Made by a program: the position numbers and the translations under genes. Shown here one piece after another: positions 46,030 to 57,300 of a DNA stretch of 64,000 nt. Positions within the stretch are counted from its first letter, which is position 1, and each line of letters starts with the position of its first letter. The notes below the pieces were generated by a model. It was not told where the DNA came from. It worked only from the letters and a program-made list of their open reading frames with translations, and ran no database searches. Location: NCBI GenBank assembly GCA_001643675.2, contig LSRY02000014.1:436501-500500 (forward strand), read 5' to 3'. This DNA comes from Monocercomonoides exilis (taxonomy: Eukaryota > Preaxostyla > Oxymonadida > Polymastigidae).

Positions 46030-49000
46030 CTATGTTTGGAGCTTTTTCCATTTAAGTTCAGATAATGGCCATACAACAGAATCGACAGGCTGAGTATAAA
46101 GGAAAGCTTTTTGGAAAAGTTTGGGCTTTGAAGAATAAAAGTCTGAACGCTTTTGATTTAGAAGAGCATTCATTGACAAATTTGGTAAAGGAATGAAAAG
46201 AGAATTTTGTTTATTTTCGCTTCCAAAACTCAGCTGTTTATCTGAAATATTCTATTGAAGAAGAATATTCAAGCAAATATTTGTGAATGAAAATGAAAGA
46301 AAAATGAATAAGATTTTTTTTTTTGAAAAAAAATACAAACCATTTTTGTAAAGCAATTCCATCCAGCAAAAGATAAAGTCGAACAAAATTTTGCAATAAG
46401 CGGCGGACAAACTCTCATTTCTGCGACTTGCTCAATGACTTTTTTCATTTGCTTGTTTGTTTTCTTGCCCCATCGCTTCAGTCTGTTCATAAGGCGAACA
46501 TTCATCACTGGATCATCAAAACAAGGGAGCATCTCAGCAAAGTCGCGAATAACACGAGAAGAAGGATCAATGAATGAAGAAGGGGCATAAATAGAAGATA
46601 ATGAAAGTTCTGTTGGATGCGATGCTTCAAAATTATCTGGGGTGGATATTCTGTCAATGAACTTAACGGAAGATGATGTTGGCATTATTGATGAAGATGA
46701 AGAGGAAGAGGAATAAACAGATGTAGTTGATGAAGAATTGATATCTGTTTGTGGAAAACGTAGTGTTGCTCTTTCATCTGGGTGGATAACAAAATGTGCA
46801 TTGGCTTCTGCATCAGCTATAAAATAATCAAATGAATTCCTTTCTGAAAATGGATTGCTAAGCAAATATTGGATATATCATCCAAATGAAATATTGGAAG
46901 ACGTTGAAGAGCAAAAAAGCATTTTCAAACAAGAAAAGAAAAAGAATACATAAAAATACAGTGGATAATCGAAGAAATGGAACAAACTAAAAATAACTAT
47001 TTTTGGCTGATAATGATTGCTCTTGTGATTTTTGTTGATTGTTCAGAAATTCTGATAAAGAAGACAAAATTGGCTTTTGAACATTTGCAGAATTTGACAG
47101 TTTCTGAGAAGATGCTGATTGAATAAAAGGAGAAAATAGGTTCCTGCTGAAATCCACATTATGCAGATGGGAAATATTGCAAGACAAAAGAAAAGAAGGA
47201 TCTTGTATTACAGAACTATTTCTTGTCATTGACAAAAATAATAATAAAATAGTTAACATATTATGAACAAAATGCATTTAACAAAAATTGAATTCAAAAA
47301 AGAATGGCAAACTGTTCGTCAACGCGCAGTTGCTCAAACACTCTTGTTGATAAAGACAATTGACCAATTGCTTTTTTTGATAATTCGCTTTGCGATTTTT
47401 CATATTTCATTGAGAAAGAAAAACTTTTATTTGAAGTGTTAATAGGCAACTGCTGATCATCTGACGCATCTTTTTCAGATAAATCTGATCTTTCTTGTTC
47501 CAAAACAGCATCATAATTCCGCCCTGTTTGTTCTTCTTCATCGTCCCCTTCAAAGAAAGATGCAAGCCTTCCTCCTTCTCTCCTCTCATGCGACGTTATC
47601 TTCCCTGTCTCCAGCAAATAGCGTTCCATGTCAGTCAGCTGGTTATCAAGCAGCTTCTTCTCCTTTCTTCTTTCTCTCTTTGCCACTAACTTTTGAATCG
47701 CTTTCAGTTCTTCTTCACTCAGCCCTTGCTCTTTTCCATCCTTCATCCTGCTTTTCAGCTCCTCCAGCGTCATTTCTGCAGCTTCTGCTTGCTTCAATTC
47801 TTCGCTTTCTTTCTTCCTCTTCATCGCCATCTTCCTCTCCGCCTCGTCCCACAGCTTTGCCTCTTCATCGCAGATCGCCCAGGGCTTTCTGACCCATTCT
47901 CCGAATATCTTCTTGTGCACTTTCGCTTCTTTGATCTGAGCTTTTATCGCTTCCACCACTTCCCTCTGACGCATCAATTCAGCTTGACCGTAACTGTTAA
48001 CTCCGGAAGAGGATATAAATTTTTCATTCCTAACTTCCTTTTTCATTTCGTCTTCTGCACAATATTCAACTTTTTCCGAGTCATCCTCTATTTCTGCTTC
48101 TTTAATGACATTCCTCGGAAATCGCATTTTTGCACCGACATATGCCTGCATGATTTCTGCGTCCATTTTCTGCCATTTTTCGATCATCTTTGTCTTTTTA
48201 GCTTCAGCCACGTTTGACTGCACAACACCATCGAGCGAATACTCCATGTCGATGCACACTTCTGCCTTGCGCTTTCCTGAAGGGCGCCACTCGACGATGT
48301 TTGACTCCAGCTGAGCGTCCAGACATGAAGATGCAGCGGATGCCAGCGAAGATTGCGACACTGTCTCAACTGAAGAAGAATGAGCGGATGTGTTGGCAGA
48401 AGAATATGACTGCTCGCAGCTGTGGGAAGCACAAACACCTGAAGAAGAATTTAGCAATGAATGATCTGGGGCTATCGCATCTAATGTGGAATGGTTTATT
48501 TTTGCTTGAAACGAACTGTTCAAATTTTCTGCATTCTGCTCCATTGTTTTATGTGAAAAAGTATTTTGCTCTTCATAAGGAGCAGATGTTGGATCGGGAA
48601 ATATAGCGTTAAAATCTCTGCTTTGCTCAGAATGTGACTTGATTACTCCCTTCTGCCTTTTTTCTTCAACAACCTTCGCATATCTCCTGCCAATATCAGC
48701 AAACATCTGAAAAATTGCAATCTCATCTGTAGATGAAGTGCTGTTTGATGCACTTGGATGGGCAAAAGTATTTTCAGTGCAACGGCAATCACCATGAGAG
48801 ATTGTACAAATTTCTCGTTTTTGTGCAGTATCTTTTCCTTTGTAATTTACGAAAGCTTGATTTGATAAATTCGAATCTTGAATTTGATTTTTGTTGGATT
48901 CGCTTGAAACGAAATTTTTCAACGGCGTTTTGTTGCACTGACACACATTTTTAACTTCGCGTGCTGCTTTTGAAGATGTAGGTATTGCATGCTTGCTTTG

Positions 49001-49446
49001 AAGAAACTCTGATTCCGGTTGAGTGATTGTTAAATTATCTCTAGCAATTGTAAAATTGAAACCTTGAGAAGAATTGGATTGTCCATTAAAATCATAATCA
49101 TCGACTTTTCTGTGGGAAAATGATGAAGGAGAGCAAGATCTTTGTTCGCTATGAATGTAAAAAGGAAGAGAAGTGGTTGTGGAAGTAAATTTTTCTGCAT
49201 TTGAAGCTAATGAAGACGAAGGAAATACAGAAAAAGAAGACGAGACAACCGAAAAAGAAGTTGGATTTGAAGCTGACTTTTTGAATTTTCTTTGAAAATC
49301 TGTTCCAATTTGAGTTTTGTGTTGATTATTCAAACTTATCCTTGAATGATTTTCAGACTGCTCAAAAGTTTTATAATACAAAAATAAAATAGAATAAACA
49401 TAAATGTAGTTTTGCTTACACTTAATAAAGATGAACACTCAATCAT
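46030..49446 (-). CDS. Unrecognised large Ser-rich, coiled-coil protein (multi-exon)
   Basis: Likely exons on the minus strand: 49446-49420 (ATG; MIECSSLLS), about 49360 to about 47300, about 47222-46990, about 46859-46340 and 46251-46030 (stop TAG). The large exon has a Ser/Asn-rich N-terminal half, then a conserved-looking charged region (KMIEKWQKMDAEIMQAYVGA; IFGEWVRKPWAICDEEAKLW) and a strong coiled coil (LSEEELKAIQKLVAKRERRK). The later exons carry VIRDFAEMLPCFDDPVMNVR and a WPLSELKWKKL terminus. No known domain was recognised. The exons are assigned to one gene because they share strand and spacing and have splice-like borders. Two genes remain possible, with a break near 47290. At the 49360/49357 acceptor two CAG/GAG sites lie three bases apart. 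Confidence 0.5.
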
Positions 49447-49642
49447 TTAAACTTAATGTTCTTTCAACAATTTCTTTGGTACAAATTTCATTGGAAAATG
49501 TTATGGTCTCATTTCACTCTCATTCGAAAATATTCTAAATAAAGCGTTGAGTTTTCATGTGTAAACCATTTTTGACATTTACGTATATATTCGATAAAAT
49601 AAATCTTTTATTTCAATTTTCAAATATTAATAAAGAAGATGT
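49447..49642. other. Short intergenic spacer
   Basis: About 196 bp of AT-rich sequence between the phosphatase stop and the next start codon. No distinct motif was recognised. Confidence 0.6.
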
Positions 49643-52004
49643 TTACTTGATTGTAAATGCATCAGGACAATTTGTCAGTAGGAAGCTTGATGGGAAAAAA
49701 GATTGACTTTCTTCTGTTCCATCTGAAAGAACACTTGAAGCAGCGGTGTGAGGAGATTGTTTGTCTGAAGATAATTGATTGATAGGAACAATTAAACTTT
49801 CCATAGGAAATATAATCGAATTAATTTCTTCAATCTCCAAAAGATATTTATTATAATGATGAGAATAAGGCAGCCATGAAGGAGCATAACGAGTGAGCCC
49901 AAGATACTAGTTCAAAAAATTCATTATTGCATATGTATAATCAGTGAAAAAATTTTTCATAAATAACAATACAATATTTTTTTAGAAATAAAAAAGCAAA
50001 CTTCTAAAAACTCATAAACAGCCGTATGTGCAAATAAATATTGCGAAAAAGACTGAATCATCTGAGGATTGCGAGCTCTGCGCATTTCTTCAGTTAGCTG
50101 ATATATCGAATCAAGAGAAGATGTTGCCTGACGAAGCAAACGGAGTTGCATTGAGTCTGTTTGAGGCTCAATGGATTGAATGTGAAGTGATTCAAGTTTT
50201 GATGTGGATGCATCCAAAGAAGTGGGATAAACAGATGCGGAAGGAGATGATAAAGGTGCTTCTGATGATAAATGCGCTAAATGAGAAGAACTTGATGAAG
50301 GCTCGTCTAATAAAGATGCAGGTGAAGATGATAAACGTGAAGGTGATGCTTCGTGACTCGTGTCTGAACTGCATGATTTTGTTTCTATTTCTTGGTTTGG
50401 CAAAACGATTAACGGTGCTGTTGGAAGTGAAGATGAATAAGGGGAGATTATTAATTTGTCGCTAAGCTTTGGATGTCGGATCGCAATTCGTGCTGATGTT
50501 CAGTAAATGTTGATTAATGAAACATAATAGCAGCAAATTGTAAATATTATAAAAGAAAAAAATTTCAAGGAAGTTGGAAAAAAAACTGATTCAAAAATAA
50601 ATAAACAAAAAGAAAAGAAAATGGCTAACAACAGAAACTTACAGAATTTTCTAGTAGAGACATCAAAAAAATGAGAGATACATTGGTTATCTACAAATTT
50701 TCAGCATACATGAAAATAGAATGTCAAAAAGTGGTGCGAGACAGAGATGAATAGCAACATATGTTCCTGTTCTGCCCACTCCAGCACTTAATAAAACAAA
50801 AATTTTCGATCACAAGTTACAAAATTGTAACATTTTTTTTTAATAAAATATTTTCAAATACAAATAGTTCATGAAGCAAAAGATATGACAAAGATAAAAA
50901 AAATTCAGAAAAATTAATTCAAAGGATAAAAATTACCTGCAATGAACAACAACAGGAGTTGTGAGCTGTTTGCTTAATTTATGTGTCATTAGCGCAGCAT
51001 GATAAATACTTAAACTTGAGAATGGAACTCCAAAATCGGGCCATCCATTCACATGTAAAAGATATACATTGTGCATTTCTCCGCTCTATTACACATAAGT
51101 TTAAAACGCAGATTCACATGAGAAGCAACGCATCAAATTTGCAGGATAATAATTTTTGTGAAGCATTCGAAAAGAAGTCAATGGAAATAAGGGGCATTTA
51201 AAAATTATCATAAATGTTTCATACGTCCTTATCCAATATTTCAAACTGAGACCAAACAATCCAAGGAATTGCTTCGTTTTTTGTTGCTTTTAAAGTGAGA
51301 ATATATGTTAGATAGCACATGAAAAATAAGAAGGGGAAAAAATAAATTGCATAAATGTTAATGTATATTAATTTAACAACAAACTGTTGTGATAACAACT
51401 GCAACATGGATGAGAGCTGTGAATGTGCCTCACTTTTAATTTTGAAAATTCTTTTGTTTTGTGATAGGCTGGCCAGTAGACATGGCATGTTCTCTCTTCA
51501 TCTTCTGTGCAAATAACTAGCTTAACAATTACACTAACTTTTTGCTGAAATATCATTGCCCAAAAGCGTTCAAATGAATTCGGAAGTGGTCCTTGAGATA
51601 AAATAAAGTGTTTTTTGTTATGCTGTTCAAAAAGTCTTGATTTAATAGGGTATTTTCCATGTTACAAACTAAATAATGACTTGCATTAATATAATCATTG
51701 GAAAATCCAGTTACTTTAACTCTATTTTCATCCCCTTTCAAGAAAAAAAAGTGAAAGATTCTTATTTAAGTTAAATATCAAACATGGAAAGATCGTATAT
51801 CTATTATAACATTCGTTCTCAAATGCAGCGTTTATATGTCCATTGTATTTAAGTGATTTTAGCAACTTTAAATCATTTTTGAAATCCAAAATAATAAAGT
51901 AATTATTTTTGTTACAATTAATAAATGTTTCCTACATCAAATTTTTCCTCTAAAACACTTGAATTTTTCGCAAATTGATGGGAATGACATGAGCGATTGC
52001 TCAT
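49643..52004 (-). CDS. Classical protein tyrosine phosphatase (multi-exon)
   Basis: Dephosphorylates phosphotyrosine. Exons begin at ATG 52002-52004 (MSNRSCHSHQFAKN, to 51936), then 51817-51784 (NECYNRYTIFP) and 51734 onward (DENRVKVTGFSNDYINASHY, the pTyr loop). Later come SQGPLPNSFERFWAMIF, CHVYWP, the WPD loop GWPDFGVP near 51030 and the signature HCSAGVGRTG, split by an intron (50937/50786). Cys and Arg of the signature and Asp of WPD are present, so the enzyme should be active. After the signature a Ser-rich stretch of roughly 100 residues is inserted (about 50150-50400) before the last domain helices (MIQSFSQYLFAHTAVYEFLE). The final exon runs from about 49909 to the stop at 49643. No membrane segment or accessory domain was recognised, so it is probably cytosolic. 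Exact borders of some middle exons are uncertain. Confidence 0.85.
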
Positions 52005-52808
52005 TTCAGTTTCTTTTGATAACAAAAAAATATTATAACATTTTGATCAAAAAATAACTTAAAAAAACACGTTATATGGAGTGAAATTCTTTCATTTATG
52101 AAAAAATAATAATAAATTCCAGACAGTTACCACATTATTATCAAAAAAAGTCTGACATTCTCATGAAAAAAAAAAAAAAAAGGAAAAGAAAAACACTCAG
52201 AAACATACTCGATGCATGATTTTAATTATTTGTTTCATTCAAAAAGAAATGAGTTTATTATTTTTTTTTTTTAAAAAAAAAAAAAGAATAAAAGAGCCAA
52301 CACAGTATTCATCATTCTTTTCTAAATTGGTTATGAAAACAAAACTTTTCTTTGGCAAATTTTCTGTGAAAAATTGCGCTTTCAATTGAGATAAGTATTA
52401 ATTTTTTCATTATTCCTCTCGAATTTAAACTACACACAATTGTCCAAAACGAAACACAAAAATATATTTGAAAAGAGATGGAAAATCATTAAAATAACAA
52501 GCATCGTTGATATTTCAAAAACAAAAATGTTTTTTGACTTTTATTGATTTTTGTTAACTTTCAGAAAATTTTTAGTTTTTCAAATTTTCGACTTTGGTTG
52601 AAAGTTTTTCGAATATGAATAAAACATGCGTCACACCTTGACAATTGACAGACAGAATTGGTTTCCTGACGGATCGAGAGATAATTTTCACTTTAGAACC
52701 TCAATTATGAAAACAATTAATTTCAACACAAATATTATAAAATATTAATTCAAAAAAGTGAAGAATGAAAATACGTTTTTCAAAAAAAATATTGACAAAT
52801 ACAGTTTG

Positions 52809-53153
52809 CGCAAAAAATACAGGACAAGATCGATTTCTCAATAACTTCAAGAGGAATAATTCTGTTAATTTTCCTCAAAATATATCTTATCAATACAAAC
52901 TCATTTAATACACACGACTTTCAAAACGGCATCATAATGCTCAGATATAAATTATTTTTAAAATCTCGGAGAAACTCAAAATCCTATTTCTCCAAGATTT
53001 TAAAAATAATTTATATTTGAGCATGAATGAAGATATTTTGAAAGTCGTGTGTATTAAATGAGTTTGTATTGATAAGATATATTTTGAGGAAAATTAACAG
53101 AATCATTCCTCTTGCAGTTATTGAGAAATCGATCTTGTCCGGTATTTTGTGCG
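52809..53153. repeat. Long near-perfect palindrome, ~165 bp arms, 12 bp spacer
   Basis: Left arm about 52809-52976 and right arm about 52989-53153 are reverse complements with only scattered mismatches. Matching landmarks: GGACAAGATCGATTTCTCAA on the left pairs with the complement at 53122-53142; ACACACGACTTTCAAAA pairs with TTTTGAAAGTCGTGTGT. The transcript of either strand would fold into a long hairpin. It encodes no protein. Candidate origins are a foldback or MITE-type element, or an inverted tandem duplication. Confidence 0.9.
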
Positions 53154-53527
53154 ATGTCACTTATTTTTTGCAATTTCTGCATTTTTATCTATTTGTCTTT
53201 TTATCTTTTTATCTTTTTATCTTTTTTTTTTGTATTTTTAAATTTTTATATTTATATTTATATTTTTTATTTTTATTTTATTTTATTTTTGTGTGTGTGC
53301 GTGTGTGTTAACAATTCTTGAAAATGTTCATTTTTTTGTGAAAAATTTTATTAATTTCTAAACAAAAATTACACCTACGAAAACATGAGGTTTTTTCCTC
53401 TTGATTGCAAAAATTATTGTTTTGTTTTGAAAAATTATCATTTTGAATAACTTTTGGTGCAAAAATTGAAATGAAAAAATGGAAACATTAAAATAAACAA
53501 AAAATCACAAAATCTCAATGTGTAATA

Positions 53528-53625
53528 GACAAAGCAAAGCAAAGAAAATCAAAGAAAAGAAAAGCAAAGCAAAGGAAAAACAAAAAACAAAAAAACAAAA
53601 AAACAAAAAACAAAAAACAAAAAAC
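53528..53625 (+). repeat. A-rich simple repeat (AAAGC / AAAAAC units)
   Basis: Degenerate pentamer AAAGC repeats pass into AAAAAC repeats. This is low-complexity sequence without coding potential. Confidence 0.8.
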
Positions 53626-54117
53626 TCTGATTATTAATTGTATTATAAAAGCTGAAAAAGCTGAATTAAGGGCTGAAAGACATTCAGAACTTTTAAACAG
53701 TCGACTAATAAAAACAAAAACGTGTCAATAAAAATAAATGCTTCATTTAATATCAAATATACATACAAAAATGATAAAAGTTTTTAGCACGTCACATGGA
53801 AGAAAAAATAAATCATAATGTAAATACATACAAAAAGAAAGCGTTTTTGCACAAAATGCAAACAAAGTCTCAACAATATAATCACATTCAATTAACAATA
53901 CAAAACCACGAAATATATATGTATAAAGCTTCTTTTAAACAATAAACATAAATTTTAATTTTAATCTCAAACTTATTAATAAAAATATTAAAGCAACTTC
54001 TTTTAATATTGAAAACATAGAAATGATCTTTTGATCTAAATAAGAAATAAACATTACAACAAAATAAGTCTCTGTAAAAATTGATGGGTATCTTCCATTG
54101 ACAAATATTAAACCAAT

Positions 54118-54351
54118 TCAAATTTCAAGAAATGCTGTTTTTGCAATTTCTTGTATCTGATTATCAAAAATAATTCTTGCGCTGCTGTCTATTACATTAC
54201 CTTTGTTGCAAACTCCATTTTTAGGATCTCCACCAAATATGGTTGAATTTAACTCTTGCAATAGAATGTCTTTGTGAAGTAATTTTCGAATAGCATCATC
54301 AATTTTGAAATCAGAATACTCCAATAATCAAACATTCTCTCTCTTTTTTTT
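54118..54351 (-). pseudogene. Protein-like continuation after the copy 3 stop
   Basis: Immediately beyond the TGA of copy 3 the same frame continues with one further TGA, then 68 open codons (YSDFKIDDAIRKLLHKDILL ... FDNQIQEIAKTAFLEI). The composition is protein-like rather than repeat-like. It may be the lost C-terminal extension of a relative of copy 3, or chance. No homologue was recognised, and copies 1 and 2 have nothing similar here. Confidence 0.3.
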
Positions 54352-57300
54352 TCACATCCTTTCATTTTGGCTGTTCATTTCGCTGCAGCTTTCTTTTTGT
54401 TTCGCACTTCTTTCTAAATTGATAATTGCATCTGATATTGTTATTACAAGCTTGCTAACTGGTGATAGCCCAACAAGTGCTTTCATCACCTCACAAAGCG
54501 TTGGTCTTTTCGATGACTCCGCTGATAGACATGCATCTTCAACATTCCTCACTCTGCTTTCATCAATCCCCTTCTCACCCAATCTTTCCCCATTAACAAT
54601 CTTCTGCCCCGCCACCTCTGCTCCATACTCTCCAAACGGAATCTCCAGCGTCAGACACTCCCACACCATCATCCCAATCGAAAATGCCACCGACTCCTTT
54701 GTTGCTCCCATGTTTTTGTTCACCAGCAGCTCTGGCGCCTTCCACCTCAAGCACTCTTTTCTGTTGTCATCCTCATCCTCAAAGGCTGATGAAGGAGGTG
54801 GTGATTTTGTGAATCTCTCGCTCTTCACAGAAACATCAGAGGAAGATGTGATCATGGTGGAGGTTGAAGAGATGGAGGAAGTGTCAGAGTCTGAGGAGCA
54901 GTCGGAGTGGAGGGCAATGCAGATCACCATGTGCTCGGAAAATAACACAATGTGTGGGCTGAGATTGGCAAGAGAAGAAAGAGGATTCTCCATTTTATCA
55001 AAGGAGTGGAGAGCGAGATTTGCCACCCAGAACAGGATCTGAGCAGCTGTCTGCTCCCTCTCCCGCAGAGTCCCAATTGCCATCTCCTTTGTCTTATTCC
55101 TCCCGTGAAGCAACATGAACAATGAATCCCTCAGGTCCACAATCAGCTTTTCATGAGGAGAAGAACAGGCCATCGCATCCACCAGATTCGACATGGATGA
55201 GGTTGTTGGGCACAGATCCTCCCCTCGAACAAATGTTGAATCTGAATCAGTTGTTGAAGTGGTTGAAGTGGATGAAATGGAAGGTGATGGCGTTCGCTTC
55301 CTTGTCTCTTCCTCAACTTCTTTCTCATCCACCTTCTCCAGCATCCACTCTGGAATCTTGTCTGAATCTCTTCCCAAGATGTATTCAGTGGAGCCACTCT
55401 CGCTCAGCAAATGCTCTGATGACTCTGAGTGTCCCAAACTTTTTTCATACACTCTCTTCTTGATCCTTTCTTCATTCTTCTTCTCTGCCTCTCTCTCTGC
55501 TCTCCTCCATTGCTCTTCTGGAGACATCTCCATCGTCACCATCTCAAATGCTTTTGGATCCTTCTTCACTGTGTCTTCCACAATCACTTCAAGTTCCTCT
55601 GTCCTTCTCTTTTGTTTTCTCCATCGAACAATGAATATGATGGATACAATTAACAGTATTACTACAATCACAATGCATACAATTAATGCCCATGAGAATT
55701 TTCCTTCTTTCCCACTTTCAGCAATTCTGCCATCTCTTTTTCCTTCGGTTTCGCTTCTGTTCTTCAGGATAAACGAACCAGTCGATGAAGGCGAATCACC
55801 TTTTCCAAACAGAAGACTCGCACTCACTTCTGTCTCTGCTTCCACTCCTCCCATCTGTGCCGATGAAACAACTGCAACAATTTCGTTCTCTGACTCACTT
55901 TCCTTTTCTCCAATCCCATAGCTCTCAACCACCTCTTCCCTTCCATTCCTGAAGCTCAACTTCAACCAAACATCACATGGCAGAAGAAGTCTCCCACTCA
56001 GCGTGATGATTGTCCTTCCCTCAGATGCCGTCTCATTCCTCGCCTCTTCCAAAACTGGGATGAATAGTGGTGATGCTCTCTCCTCAATCATCCCTCCCAA
56101 TTCACATCCTTCATTCAGAATCCACAATGATGAATTTGGCAAAACTCCATCTCCTCCTTTCAAACTCATCACATTCAACACACCAGAATCTGAACAGAGA
56201 ATGTTTCTTCTGATTGAAGGATATTTTTCAATGAATGGATTATTGTCAATGAACTCTCCTTTCTCAATTATCACATTTCCTCCACTAATTGCAAGTCCAC
56301 CATCATGTGAATTCGAGATTGTTGTATCTTTCATCATCACAGAACTCTCCTTCACATCAACAACTGATCCATTCCATTTGCACACATCCACTTCCTCATT
56401 CAAATTCTTCTCATTTCTTTCCTTTGTACTCCCATCAAAAATGCAATTGTCCATTGAAACATCCAAACAATCCTCCAATTTCATCAATTTCCCTTTTGAG
56501 ATTTTTGAACTAACTCCGCCCATTGTGCAATTTGTCAACTGAATTGTCTTTTTCATAGACAAACAAGATATCAGTGAATCTTCAATTCCTTCAACTGTGA
56601 TATTTTCTGTATTTAATCTGTCCAAATTTAATTGTCCACATTCAATAATTTCAACAAGCGAATGAGAAACTGTTGAATTGCAAATCATTAATGAATCAAT
56701 TGTTGATGGAAGAGCTGACGAGAGATATAAAACTGCTTCATGAAGTACGAGATTTGATATTGTGCATCCATCAAGTTGTAATTCTCCTTCTGCCGTATTA
56801 ATAATGTGAAATGGAATGTTTGCATTTTCATTTCCTTTTTCATTAGATTGTTTTGAACCGAATGAACAATTCGTCATTTCAAAAATACCTCCTTCAGGTG
56901 ATATCAATGATTCATGTTGAGAGATGAAATTTGAATTAAACACAAAATTCACCCTCACCAATGAGACTGTATTTGTGGTAATGATTAATGCCTCTCTTGT
57001 TTTTCCAATGCTTGCTTTCACTTCAACTTTGCACATCTCCCTGCTCTTCGAACTCAAACTCATCTCCTCCAGATTCATCTCTTCACATATCACACTCTCT
57101 TCAACAACGAATATCAGACTCAGAATATCTGAGGTTAGATGCATCAGTCCATGCTCAATCGAATTACATGGAAGTGTGTTTGTTCCACATTGTCTGTCAT
57201 TCGATCCATCAACACTGCTCACAACAATCGTGTCACTCTGATGGATCGTTATGAAATTGATCAAGTTTGTGTCTCCAGTGTGCTCAGTCACATCTATTCC

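Larger units (their letters stand above)
52005..54117. other. Gene-poor AT-rich region with simple repeats
   Basis: No convincing gene. It holds A and T homopolymers (near 52165-52185 and 52258-52286), the long palindrome at 52.8-53.15 kb, a T-rich TTTTATC repeat (about 53185-53230) and A-rich AAAGC/AAAAC repeats (about 53528-53625). The frames near 53.07-53.32 kb merely translate the repeats (Phe/Leu/Tyr/Ile runs). Confidence 0.65.

Noticed and set aside
52258-52286. T-run followed by A-run as a possible terminator hairpin
   Set aside because: A simple T/A homopolymer pair in a eukaryotic gene-poor region; no adjacent gene end that it would serve.
53069-53321. 80-codon Phe/Leu/Tyr frame that might look like a membrane protein
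   Set aside because: It translates the right palindrome arm and a TTTTATC simple repeat.
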